Source: Parietaria judaica (taxonomy: Eukaryota > Streptophyta > Magnoliopsida > Rosales > Urticaceae). Taken from it: a stretch of 64,000 bases of DNA. The stretch spans positions 10,199,501-10,263,500 of the forward strand of contig OX940870.1 of NCBI GenBank assembly GCA_954871525.1. Direction: 5' to 3'. The translations under genes and the position numbers were made by a program. This document shows positions 22,262 to 33,216 of the stretch, piece after piece; within the stretch, counting starts at the first letter, position 1; each line of letters opens with the position of its first letter. Below the pieces are notes generated by a model. The model made no database searches. It saw only the letters and a program-made list of their open reading frames with translations, and was not told where the DNA came from.

Positions 22262-24737
22262 ATGTCTGGTTCAAGCTCGGGGAACGATTCGGTCTCTGGG
22301 GACGATGCTCTCTCCGTGGTCACTCCGGCGTACCTCCGGGATCTCTGAAATTTGTACAATGTTCCCGATTTCATCGAGACAGAGGCCCCCGGGCCGGCGG
22401 ATCGCATTTTTGATGAGAAGCCAGGGTGGTCTGGCTTTTACGAAGCCTCTTTTGAGGACGGAATCGAGCTTCCGCTTCCCGAAGTGGTTGTTGAGTTCCT
22501 TCTGCGCTTGGATCTGGCTCCAGGGCAGCTGGTTCCCAACGCTTACCGGAACCTTGTTGCATTGGGGGTTATGGCTCGAGAGAACAGGGTCGTTCTTACC
22601 GTGGACGACCTTGTTCGTCTCAACTTTCCCAAGGGGGCCGGGAAGTCCACGGGGAGGTTCTTTCTGAATGGAAGGTCGGGGAAGATTCTTAATGGAACCC
22701 CCGACGTGCGTGGAAGTTGGACTGAGCGTTTTTCTTTTTCCGTGATACCCGTGGTGACGCGGTTATTCCTCCGAGATGGAGTTCCGGCCCGGGTTGGCTT
22801 TGAGGAATTATTTTTATATTTCCTCGTGTTTCTTGTTTTCCGTTCTCCTGGCCTGACTTCGGAATTTTTCTTGCCTTTCAGCGACTAGGATTTCCGTCCC
22901 GGAGGCTGATTCGAGATTCTGAGGCCTGAAGAAGGTGCTGATTTCGAAGGGCGGTGTGAGCTGGAGCGAGTTTCCGACCAGTCGGATCCGAAGTTCCGGT
23001 TACTGAAGGCATCGAAACGACGCAGGCCGAGTGATCTCAGCCCCTCCTCTGTCCACCGTCGGTATGTTTTTTGTCTCACAGGTGTTATCCCCCGGAGTTG
23101 TTGAGGTGTCTGTTTCACCCTGTTTTCCTTGTCTAGCAGCGCCTGAAGAGTCCATGAAATCTTTGAGCAATCAGCCCTTGTCGCCGGATTGCCGTAAGGA
23201 CCCTCCTCTCCTCGTCCACCACGTATCGTCCGGGACCGATGAGACTTCCGAAGATGCTCCTCTGGAGTCGTTGGTGGCAAAGGCGCAGGAGGCTCAGTCG
23301 TCTCGGCTTTCTAAGGTGGAGGGCGAGGTGGCGCCTAATGCCGAGGCGCGTCCTGGAGCGGGCGTTGAGGGGGAGACCGTCGTTGCGAAATCATCGGAGG
23401 GTGCTGCAACCCGCCAAGAGAAACGTGACCGCTCCCCCGAGCGTGCCGAGGTGAATGTTGTCCCTTCTAAGAGAGGCAGGGTCGTTCCGGAGCGTCAGGC
23501 TCCTTGCACGAGGTCGAACCCTCAGGGGTACATCGCGTCCCTTCGCCAGCAGGACGAGAAGCAGAAGGCCCCGGCGGTTCGGGAGGGGAGTAGTAGCTGT
23601 TCTGGATCGGGGGATCGCGCAGGCGTTCAAACCATCTCCATTGACTTCGCGAGCTCCCACTCCCTTGTCGACTCTCCTCGGGCGTCCTCTCGCATCGTGG
23701 CAAGTTCTGCCCGACGGGGGCATCCTGTCGACGTGCTTTCTTTGTCGCACGGGAAGGAGTACGAGAAGGCAGCACACAACGGAGTGAAGGTAATTTCCGC
23801 GTTTTGACGGGGATATTAATTTGCCAAGGTGTTTCTCACCTCGTATTTACTGTTTACAGTTCCTGACTGCGATAAACGAGATAGTTCTCGCTTATGAGAA
23901 AAGCATCGCGGCTGTGAAGCTTGAGCTCAAAGAGGCTGGACCTAGCGGGCGCCTGAAGGAGGCCGAGGTCCAGCTCGCAGCGCGGGAAAAGGAGGTGCGA
24001 GATGCCCAGGGGAAGCTCCGTAAGGCCAAGGATTTCATGTACTCATCGAGGCTGGATGCCGACTTTCAGAAGGAGACGGCCGAAAAGTTGCAGGCTCAAG
24101 TTTCCAAGGAGCGCAATAGGTGCCGCGCTTTGCAGGACGAGGTGTCATCGCTTCAGGCCGATGTTGCCAGGGTCGGAGCCTTAGAGCGCAGTCTGAAGGC
24201 GGCTCGTGATGGTTTGCTTAAAGAGACTGAGGATCTTCAGGAGGCGAGGAGTGAAGCGTTCTCGGCGACTCGTCTTGCCGTGCAGAAGATCTCCGAGAAG
24301 CTTAACAAGAAGATAGAGCGTCGCAACGATACAATCGCCAAACTCGGGCTTCAACTCGCGAAGTTTACCTCTTCTAAGGGGATTCAAGGTAAATGCCCGA
24401 ATTTCCTTCGTGGTGTTTTCAGAGCTGCTGCTTGTGTAGGAGTCTTTGCTGGCGTGATTGTGATGGGTTTCATTTCCCAGGTGGTGCTCCGCCTCGCGCC
24501 ATTGGCTCCGGACCTTCTCCAGTGTCGAGCCACACCTCGTCTCGCCCTGCCGGTGCCGCGGACGCTCGACGCGATCCCGCTCTCTCCGCCGAAGGGAACC
24601 AGGAGGAGGCCCCTGACGCTGCCGCCGGTGCGGAGGATACCTTAGGCGTCGGTCTTGGAGAGGACGAGGTCGCGGGGGTCGATCCGGAGAAGGAGGACAC
24701 CTTGGACCGCAACGTTGAAGTTGATGAGGAGATTTAA
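22262..24737 (+). pseudogene. Antisense accessory gene of Gypsy A (Transposase_28-like domain plus coiled coil)
   Basis: The gene runs opposite to gag-pol. The first exon, from ATG 22262, has a domain with LAPGQLVPNAYRNLVALGVM and then KSTGRFFLNGR, resembling the 'putative gypsy type transposon' domain (Pfam Transposase_28) and matching Gypsy B's antisense protein in order and spacing. Further blocks are a basic, Ser-rich linker (23140-23780, with PSKRGRVVPERQ, NLS-like), a coiled-coil exon (23860-24388, preceded by TTTACAG and followed by GTAAAT) and a final acidic exon (24481-24737) ending NVEVDEEI; the last two join in phase 1. A TGA at 22346 and a frameshift near 22735 break it. Additional antisense ORFs are known in the Tat lineage, but their function is not established. 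Nuclear location is inferred from the basic motif only. Confidence 0.6.
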
Positions 24738-25387
24738 GCAACATGAAGGTTTCGCCTGTTTTTATTTTGTTTTTATGCTTCTAATTCCACCGCGTTTGAC
24801 ACAATGCGCGCCTGTTTGGGTTGGGAGTCCAACCCGGGTGCTTCTATGTTTGTTGTTTGAATAATGACACCTTTTTTGGTCGGGAGTCCGACCTGGGTGT
24901 TGTCACGTCGTTTCGACTGGGTGACCTTTTGTTTCCCAGACTGTGTTTTACTTCCAATAAATTTCGGTTTTGTCGTCCTGCTATTGCTTTCTTGCTTGAT
25001 TCGTGTATCCCGGTATTTGATTTGCGTATATTCCCGTGCGACCCGATTAATCGATCCTATGGATGTTTTATTTTTGGGTTTCTTCACGTCGAGGTGTGAA
25101 TGTAATCCTTACTTCGAAATCGAATCCGATGAGGTTTTTGGGTGTTTTTGCGGCCGAGATACATAGGCTTAGAAGAGGTGTTTCCTCGATGCGTTTGTAC
25201 GATTCGAGGTGCCTTAATATGTTTGTAAGCATTTTTCCTCATCTTTCTGAGCTTCGATGTTGCTCTCAAATGGCGGGAGTTGGGTCGTTCCCATGCTCCC
25301 ACCCCGGGGGGATTTTTGGCAAGGAAGAATAGGATTTGACCGAAGTGATTTATTGGAATTAGGAGGAGTCGGGCTGTGCCTACGGGA

Positions 25388-25435
25388 GGCTGCCTACGTA
25401 CCCGAGTTTGCCGGGATCAAGCCGCTACGTAGTTC
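25388..25435 (-). other. Conserved nested hairpin after pol (Gypsy A)
   Basis: On the minus strand, CTACGTA (outer stem), ten bases ending CTTGAT, CCCG (inner stem), a 7-base loop, CGGG, TACGTAG. It starts 18 bases after the pol stop. Gypsy B has the same design at 49969-50015. Confidence 0.65.
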
Positions 25436-25453
25436 GAGGTGATATTTATTCTT

Positions 25454-27291
25454 TTAAGAGTAATATCTTTTTAGGTGTTGGGTGTTCCAACTTCGGAGAA
25501 CTTTTAGTCCGTCCGAATTGATCAGTCTGTAGACACCGGGCTTTACTATTTCGGACACGATGTATGGTCCTTCCCAGTTTATCCTCAGTTTTCCAGCGTT
25601 TAATTCCGAGGTGTTTTGGAACACCTTGCGGAGCACCAAGTCTCCTACTTTGAACGAACGAGGTCGAACTTTTGAGTTGTAGTATCTTTCTATTACCCTT
25701 TGGTAATTTATGATCCTACTCAAAGCCCTTTCTCTTCGTTCTTTGATGTAGTCAAGTTGATCTTTTAGCATTTCTTCGTTTTCGTCCGGTTTATCCGGGC
25801 AAAATTATCGTCTTACGCTCAGAGATTTTGCCTCGGCTGGTACCATCGCTTCAGATCCGTATACCAGAGCGAAGGGTGTTTCTCCAGTAGCCCGGCGATG
25901 TGTAGTTCGATATGCCCAGAGTACTCCGTTTAGTTCCTCGGGCCACCTTCCTTTCTTACTATCTAACCTCTTTTTGATCCTGTCGATTATTGTTCGGTTT
26001 GCCACTTCGGAGTGTCCGTTACCTTGTGGGTATCTAGGGGTCGAGGTGTTAAGATATATTCCTTGTGTGGCGCAGAAATTTTTGAATCTGCTAGAGATGA
26101 ACTGCGGTCCTTTGTCCGCGATGATCTCCTTCAGGAGGCCATATCTGCGGATTTATTTTTCCATACAAAATTTACAGTGTCTACGTCTTTTATGTGTGTG
26201 TATGCTTTGGCTTCCACCCACTTCGTAAAGTAGTCGGTTGCTATCAGTAGGAACCTTGTTAGTCCTTTGGCCGCCGGCATTGGTCCGACGATGTCCATTG
26301 ACCATTTTATGAATGGGTATGGTACCGTGACTGAAGACAACTTTAGTGCGGGTTGTCTGATGGTAGGCGCGTCCTTTTGGCACGCGTCGCATTTTCGGAC
26401 ATGCAGTTCGCTGTCCTTTAGCATGGTGGGCCAGAAGAATCCTTGCCTTTTGATTTTGTTAGCTAAGGATCTTCCTCCGGAGTGGTTTCCGCAGCTTCCC
26501 TCGTGTACCTCGTGGATGGCATTTTTCGCTTCGTCATCCCCTAGGCACTTGAGGTATGGTCCACTGAAACTTCGTTTGTAGAGCGTGTCGTTTATTAGGC
26601 AGAACCTCGAGCTTTTGGCCCTCAGTTTTCTGGCCTCTTGTCGATCCCGAGGTGTTTCGTCACCTCGTAGAAATTTAATTACTGGGGTTCTCCATTCTTC
26701 CGAGCCGAGTTCGATGTTGTGCACCGTCAAGTCGATGCTTGGTATGTCTATCGTCTCTACCGGGATGATGCGTTTTACTTCGGGATCCGAGGTGGATGCC
26801 AATCCCGCCAGCGCGTCGGCTTGTGCGTTCTCGCTCTTTGGGATCTGGTCTACTTCTACTTTCTCGAACGTTTTGATCATTTGGTTCACCACGGTCAGGT
26901 AGGCGTTCATCCTTTGGTCTTTTGCTTCGTACTCTCCGGCTATCTGGCTTGTTACCAACTTCGAGTCGGAGTAAGCTTTGATATTTCGTGCCCCTACTGC
27001 TCGTGCCAGCTTGAGGCCGGCGATCAGGGCTTCATATTCGGCTTCATTATTTGAGGCCTTGAACTTGAGGCGGAATGATTGCTCGATCACCTCGCCGCTT
27101 GGAGTGAAGAGGTGAATTCCTACTCCTGACCCGTTCTGGTTGGAGGAACCATCCACTTTCAGTGTCCATGTTTCGTCTCCGGACCCGTCTTCTGGTCTTC
27201 CGGTGTTCAGTTCCACAACAAAGTCAGCTAAGACTTGCGATTTAGCGCATGTTCGTATTTTGTATTCGATGTCGAACTCGCTGAGTTCCAC
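25454..27291 (-). pseudogene. Gypsy A RNase H and integrase
   Basis: On the minus strand from 27291: the connection KIRTCAKSQVLADF, RNase H (DGSSNQNGSGVGIHLF, FKASNNEAEYEALIAGLKLA), the integrase HHCC zinc finger (HEVHEGSCGNHSGG ... CDACQ) and the integrase core (WSMDIVGPMPAAKG, ATDYFTKWVEA). The frame breaks near 26150, before the third catalytic block, continues at 25805-26005 ([13 protein letters not shown]) and again at 25454-25771, whose end VLRSWNTQHLKRYYS matches the Gypsy B terminus. The upstream TAG at 27316 sits where Gypsy B has Gln. Confidence 0.85.
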
Positions 27292-27315
27292 TGCCCACTT
27301 CGTTAACCTTCCGGA

Positions 27316-28787
27316 CTAGTTTGGGCTGTGTAGCACCGATCGTAGTGGCTGTAGCGTCATTACCATGATGGTGTGTGCCTGGAAATACGGCCTTAGTTTT
27401 CTTGCCGCGGTGACGAGGGTGAATGCCACTTTTTCCATGGTGGGATATCTAGTTTCTGCGTCTTCTAGTGACTTGCTGGTGTAGAAGATAGGCTTCTGAT
27501 CACCTCGGTCTTCCTTGACGAGAACACTACTTACAGCGTGGGTTGTTACTGCGAGGTAGATTAGGAGTGGTTCGGCGGTGATCGGGCTGACCAGTATTGG
27601 CGGGATGGACAAATACTTCTTTAGCTCCTGGAAAGCTTGTTTGCATTTGTCCGTCCATTCGAATTTTTTGTTTCCTTTCAACATTTTGTAAAAAGGGAGG
27701 CATTTGTCGGTCGATCTCGATATGAATCGGTTTAATGCCGCGATCCACCCTGTGAGCCGTTGGACCTCTTTCACGCTGCGTGGAGAAGGCATTTTCAGCA
27801 GGGCGTTTATTTGGTCTGGGTTTGCCTCGATGCCACGCTGTGTGACGACGTACCCGAGGAATTTTCCCGACGACACCCCGAACGAACACTTTGAAGGGTT
27901 CAGCTTCATTTGGTACTTTTTTAGCATCTCGAAGCATTGTTCGAGGTGAGCGATATGTGATCCTCCGAGTGTTTGGATTTGACCAACATGTCGTCTATGT
28001 AGACTTTCATGGTCTTTCCGAGATATTTTGGAGAACATTTTGTTCACGAGCCGTTGGTAGGTTGCCCCCGCGTTCTTTAGTCCGAAGGGCATTACCTTGT
28101 AGCTGTAGATTCCCGTTCAGTTATAAACGAGGTTTTTTCTTGGTCGTCAGAATGCATCAGGATTTGATTATAACCGGAAAAGGCATCCATAAAAGAAAGA
28201 AGCTCGTGCCCACACGTCGCTTCGATAAGTCTGTCGATGTGCGGGAGCGGGAAACTATCTTTAGGACACGCCTTGTTTATGTCGGTGAAATCGATGCATA
28301 CCCTCCATTTTCCGCTCTTCTTCTTGAATACCACTGTGTTGGCCAGCCAGTCTGGGTATTTCACCTCGCGGATCGATCCCGTCTTGAGGAGCTTTTCGAC
28401 CTCCTCGTTCACTGCTTTGGAACGGTCTGGGGCCAACTTTCGTCTTTTCTGCTTGATTGGTCGGAAGCTTGGATCAACGTTTAGCTGATGTGAAATGATT
28501 TCTAGGCTGATCCCCGTCATATCCTCGTGGGACCAGGCGAAGCACTCTTTGTTCTTTTTTAAGAACTTGATGAGCCGCTTAAGGAGCTCGCCTTTTAGCT
28601 CGCTTCCGATCCCGACGGTGTTCTCAGGATTATTGTCGTCGATTGGAACTTGCGTACCATCTCGATTGCCGGAGAATCGTTGTCTTCCTCCGAGGTGTTT
28701 TTCACTTCGTTTATTTGTGGATGTTGTAATTGCTATGCTTGATTCACCGTGCTTTGCTTGGCGAGTAGGAAACTTTTCATGTAGCAC
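27316..28787 (-). pseudogene. Gypsy A reverse transcriptase
   Basis: On the minus strand: KQKRRKLAPDRSKAVNEEV, VCIDFTDINKACPKDSFPLP, LLSFMDAFSGYNQI, a frameshift near 28105, then MPFGLKNAGATYQRLVNKMF. Two small indels put the segment with the catalytic YIDD (about 27950-28030) out of frame, so the active site is not translated in the main frame. The following SKCSFGVSSGKFLGYVVTQR is back in frame. An inactive copy of the enzyme that makes element cDNA. Confidence 0.85.
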
Positions 28788-29428
28788 CTTCGTGCCATGG
28801 CTTGGTCGCCTCGGATTTCCTTGATTCCCTCATCGCTCGGGAATTGCAAGCTTTGGTGGTACGTCGAGGGTACAGCCCTCATGGCGTGCAGCCATGATCT
28901 TCCTAGGATTGCGTTGTTGGGTGACGGGCAGTCAATGATCAGGAATTTAGTCGTCGTATTGACACCTCCCGCCATTAAGGGGAGCTTAATCTCCCCTATG
29001 GTGTTTACGGAGTGGCCGCTGAAACCGGTGAGGGGAACTGTTTCCCTATTGATGTCTTCTGGCCTTATTTTCATTTGGCTTAGAGTTGATAGGAAAATCA
29101 CATCCGCGGAGCTTCCGTTATCGATGAGGATCCTTTTGGTCTCCCAATTTGCGATGTTGAGAGTTATGACTAGAGCGTCGTCATGCGGCCCCGCGATCCC
29201 TCTAGCCTCGCTTTCTTTAAAGGTGATTAGGGTTTCAGGTTCTTGCGAAGTATGACGAAGTGCGTCTAACTGCAGTTTCCGTTGGTGCGCCTTAATCGAA
29301 TTGATCGTTGGTTTGCAGTACTGAGATCCCTCCATTATCACGTTGATGACCTGTGGTTTTTTCTCTTGGCTAGCGTCTTCGATGTCATTGACCTGTTTTC
29401 CCCTTTTTTCGAAGGGGGTGTCAGGGGC
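28733..29428 (-). pseudogene. Gypsy A protease region
   Basis: In the same frame as gag after a TAA. It holds the retropepsin motif as ILIDNGSSADVIFL (DNG in place of D-S/T-G, also DNG in Gypsy B) and the second conserved block AILGRSWLHAM. It would cut the gag-pol polyprotein. It ends at a stop and pol continues in another frame. Confidence 0.75.
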
Positions 29429-31174
29429 TTACCCGGGCGGGGGAGCTCTGTTTTTCTTATGTTTCCTCTTTTTCGAGGTTGCCGGATCTTCCTCCGGGCT
29501 TATGTTTCCTTGTAACCTTGGGTTCAAGGACTCGATGTCAAGGTCGTTCATCTCGTCTCGCTCCAATTTTTCCGCCAGAGCCATTTGTAGCTTGCGGCAT
29601 TGGGCCGTTGCGTGTCCGAACATCTTGTGAAATTTGCAGTAGGCCTTCGGGTCTTTTGGCCACGGATCTGCCTGTGTCGTCGCGCTGCTGCCTTGGGTCA
29701 CGTTGATTTCGTCTTTCTCCGAATTCATAACGTAACCCGGGGGTAGGTTGCTTCGCTTAGGCTGAGGTGCACTACTTCGGTGGGGCCCGGTTGCTTTGTT
29801 GTGGCCGGAATCCCCTGGTGGCCTCGGAATGTTATTGAACTTGGACGTTGCTGGAGTTGGATCGAATTTTGCGGCGAGAGCTGCCCGCTCCTTCTCTATT
29901 CGAATCCAATTACCCCCGCGATGCATTACGTCCTCGATCGAGGTATATCGATTCACGCAGATATCTTGCCTGAATTTTGATTTGTACCATAGTCCCGCGG
30001 TTAGGGTCGCGATGGTTGTTTCGTCGCTTACTTCGCTAAGACGCGATAGCACACCTTTGAACCTGGCTATAAACTTCCGCAATGGCTCGTCTTTCGTCTG
30101 TTGCAGCGCGTAAAGCTGTGCCACCGTGGCCTCCGTTTCGATGAACATAGAGATATGCTTCAGAAAAAGCGTCGTTAGTTGTTCAAACGAGCTGATTTTG
30201 GCCGGTGGCAGTCTTGAGAACCAGTCGAGGGCGTTCTGTACGAGGTGCTCGGCGAATATCTGGCAGTATCCCGCATCTCGCTGGGAGGGTTGGAGGTCGG
30301 CTCTCCCCATTGCGATGAAGAATGCCTGGAGGTAAGCCCTGATCGTCTCGTTGGTGACTAGCGAGGTAAATGGCGTGCTCGTGGATTCTCGAACTAAGCG
30401 ATCTATTTTGGGTGCTGCCAAGGTGGCGTGATGAACCTTCGAGTTCACTGCCTTTACCTCGGACTGAACCTTTTCAACCGTGGATTCGAGCCCTTTGAGC
30501 CACGCCGAAAATGGCATGTCGGCATTGTAAGCGAAATGATTGTCTCTATCACTGTTGGTGACACCTTGTCGGGCTACGGTGGGTGTCTCATCTCGAATGC
30601 GGATAGGGTTGTTTATCTCGTTCCCAATTCGCATAGAGCCCGGGCGCATTGGCGCCTGAGGGGCCTGAATGCCGGTATTCCGGATCGTCCTTGGCGGGGT
30701 CCGGAATCCGGGGTCGTCTGGTTGACCGGGCGCACCGTAGTTGGATTGGATTGCTCCCAATCTGGTGCCGGGGTGCTCATCCGAGGCGTGGTTGGCCGCT
30801 GCCCCAGGATTGGCTGGCCTTAAAGGGCCTATGGCGAGGTTTTGCCCCTCCAATACGCCCGAGGTGTTTCCCAACTCGGTCGGTCCGGGAGTGACCTGGA
30901 TTCCGGAAAAATCTAGGGTCCCTCCTTGTCCGGAGTCTCTCCGCGAGGCTGATGAAGATTGGGCTTTTACCGAGCTGACCGCCTCGGTTAGCGTCCCCTC
31001 GATCTAGGATTGCTTCTGGGCGAGGTTTTCCAGTTTGGTCTGAAAATCCTTTCTCAACTGAGCGCCTTCTTCGAGTTGGTTGAGGATGGTTTCCAGCATG
31101 GCTTTTACGGCGTAATCCGCCGCGGTCCCCGAGGGGTTGCTCGTGGGATGGTCGCTGGATGCTCCGCTTGTCAT
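29429..31174 (-). pseudogene. Gypsy A gag
   Basis: From ATG 31174 (MTSGASSDHPTSN), with a TAG at 31004-31006, then the Retrotrans_gag domain (IAMGRADLQ, WFSRLPPAKISSFEQLTTLF, LYALQQTKDEPLRKFIARF) and a variant zinc knuckle C-X2-H-X4-H-X4-C (CKFHKMFGHATAQC). The same CHHC form occurs in Gypsy B. The protein forms the particle core. It ends in a Lys/Pro-rich tail at a TAA (29429). Confidence 0.85.
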
Positions 31175-31224
31175 TCGTGCGTTTGCTTGCCGGGAACTTG
31201 GTTGGGTAGGAATCTATAAAGATT

Positions 31225-31243
31225 TCCCACAGACGGCGCCAAA
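31225..31243 (-). other. Primer binding site region of Gypsy A
   Basis: The minus strand reads TTTGGCGCCGTCTGTGGGA right after the 5' LTR, the standard start of the internal region in Tat/Ogre-like plant Gypsy elements. It is identical to Gypsy B at 44058. Confidence 0.75.
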
Positions 31244-31244
31244 C

Positions 31245-31948
31245 TGTTGATGTGAATAATCATGACCAACTGTCACAAAGTGATAGCACTCTGTTTATGG
31301 TGAATATGATGGTAGATCTTAACGTTATGAGATAAAATCCACTTCGATGAATAAAGTCACGAGATGAAGAATTTGTGAAGGGTTGAGCGATAATAAAGAG
31401 AGAGTATATTTTAATGATAGCAAGATGGATACAGAATGAATAGCTAGTATAAAGTGTAGAACGAGATGAATGTCCGTTACGTTACTTCGTAGGCTTTATT
31501 TATAGCCTAGATTACAACGTCTCCTTCCTATAATCTAGTAACGGCTAGTAGACTAAGCAGATATATCTTCGCCTCTCCTTTGGTCACCACGTGTAAAATC
31601 TGGACGACGTGATATTTGGTGCCTTTCCACGTGGAGGACTCTGGGTTGGTCAATAAAGGGAGAGCACGCCTATTCTTCGGGGTTGCTCAGTCTTCAGAAG
31701 AGCTGCTTGGTCCTCATGGGCTTGGTCTTCGTGGGCTTGGTCTTCGAGGAGACTTGGCTCTTGTTGAATAAGCTTCGGAGTGGACTCTTCATGGGCCCAT
31801 AATGCTGGGCTGCTCTTTGGGCCTCCAGAATTGTTTTGAGGCCCAATCTTCCTTGAATTCTTGATCTGAGCACATCGTTTTCAGGAACGTGCGTAGTTCT
31901 TGAATTACGATGTCGTTTTTTGTCATGTGATGAAATCCGGTATCATCA
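31245..31948 (-). repeat. 5' LTR of Gypsy A
   Basis: Begins TGTTGATGTGAATAATCATG and ends GTATCATCA on the plus strand. The minus-strand TATAAATA lies at 31497-31504. It is the same length (704 bp) as the partner LTR. Confidence 0.9.
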
Positions 31949-32230
31949 ATCATCGCTGCCCAATTGTTTTTTGTGAATATCCTTAAGTCAATCTGAATAT
32001 TCTTGACAATAATTCGCTTATCTCCAAATGTCATAAGCGTTGTTTGAAATCATTGTAGAACGCTAGTGATTGGTCCTCTTTTGAGGTAACCTTGGCACCA
32101 GGTGGCAAAGCAGCCTGGTGATGATGGTGAAATCCCAAATTTCGTATCGCAGTGGGACGTCATTTACCAAGAACCACAACTCACATGTGTGTCTTTGTTC
32201 TGTCGTCATTGTCACCATCAAACTCCACTA
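31949..32230 (-). pseudogene. DUF1985-like domain, upstream part, of the interrupted transposon gene
   Basis: On the minus strand: ELWFLVNDVPLRYEIWDF, then with a shift PPGAKVTSKEDQSLAFYNDF, then FGDKRIIVKNIQIDLRIFTK up to the Gypsy A LTR. 'LWFLV...R' followed by the hydrophobic 'f.iit.L' is the usual DUF1985 opening. The frame does not join directly with 20990 after removing the insertion and one ATCAT, so the gene already carried, or later gained, a small indel. Confidence 0.5.
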
Positions 32231-33216
32231 CAATTGGGAAACGTGCTCGTAGTGTGTCGGGACATCTAATAGATGCCCAAATTGTGAGTCCCGGAACCAC
32301 TAAAGCTCATCCTCATTCAGTGCTCCTTTAATGATAGTCGTCTGTCAATTTGTCGAATTGAGTTTGCCTGGTTGTATGCTTATTTTTGTAGTGTTCATTC
32401 TCCTTCAACTCAGTATGTAGAACTAACGATTGTTGCAAATCGAATCAAGATAAGATATTAAATTGAATCGAATCAAATCAAGAATAAACCGGTATAACTA
32501 GTGGTTTTTAATTATAAATAGCGGTATAAATAAATTGAGTCGTCAAATCTTACCACATTCATCATCTCACTATTCCTTTAAACCCTAAACTAGACCAAAC
32601 CATAAAATCCAAGTAAACTATGTAAACCCTAACATCGATACAGCTCAAAGTTCAAACAGTACTAGAAACATCAAAAAGTTTAAAAATAGACATTTACCTC
32701 CATTAAAGATGCTCAGTATATGCCGGAGAACAACAGAAGACGATGATCGGCTCCGAAATATGATTCATGTTTCATGGTTGCACGTCTCGAACAGAAAAAG
32801 AAGATGGTTGTTTATGCAGCAGTCGGAAGGAAATACAAGAGAGGCACGAAAGTATGCTGTCGGTTGTTGGAAGGAGGTCGGAGGATGAATCATCGATGGC
32901 GGTGGAAGGATCAAATACGGTCGGTTTTGGAGGGAAAACGAGGGGAAGCCGAAGAGGTAGGTGTGAGAGAAAATAAGAAATAATATTATAAAATCTTACT
33001 GTATCAACTCGCCCAAAAGGTAAATTCGATATTTCTTAAAATACAATGTAAACCAAAAGGCAAAATCGTCATTCCAAGTTCTTTAGATTAAAAAATAATG
33101 TAAAAAAAATTTAAGAAAATGTAAAAAAAATATCAAGTTATAACAAAATTATACAACGAAACATCTCAATTAAGATCTTTTAGCCTATTCTTTCATAATA
33201 AAACTTTCTTCAAATT
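32231..33216. other. Probable 5' region of the interrupted transposon gene
   Basis: Contains the motif TAGCGGTATAAAT (32517), the inverse of TACCGCTAT clusters at 16.8 and 18.4 kb. Near 32698 the minus strand reads GGAGGTAAATG, a possible splice donor after a short exon or leader. Purine-rich frames at 32767-32983 have no domain. No other gene is seen. Confidence 0.35.

Larger units (their letters stand above)
20991..31948 (-). mobile_element. Gypsy A: full-length Tat-like Ty3/Gypsy element with antisense gene
   Basis: LTRs of 704 bp each (20991-21694 and 31245-31948) start TG and end CA and are flanked by the 5-bp duplication ATCAT (20986-20990 and 31949-31953). Minus-strand order: primer site, gag, protease, reverse transcriptase, RNase H, integrase, a hairpin, then a region carrying a gene on the plus strand, polypurine tract and 3' LTR. 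I count roughly two dozen LTR differences (about 96-97 % identity), so it is older than Gypsy B. It carries stops and frameshifts and is inserted in the DUF1985/Ulp1-type gene. Confidence 0.92.

Noticed and set aside
32489..32502. ACTAGTG as the right end of the CACTA-like element starting at 18506
   Set aside because: Only seven bases match, and the 3-bp flanks (TTT and GTT) differ.
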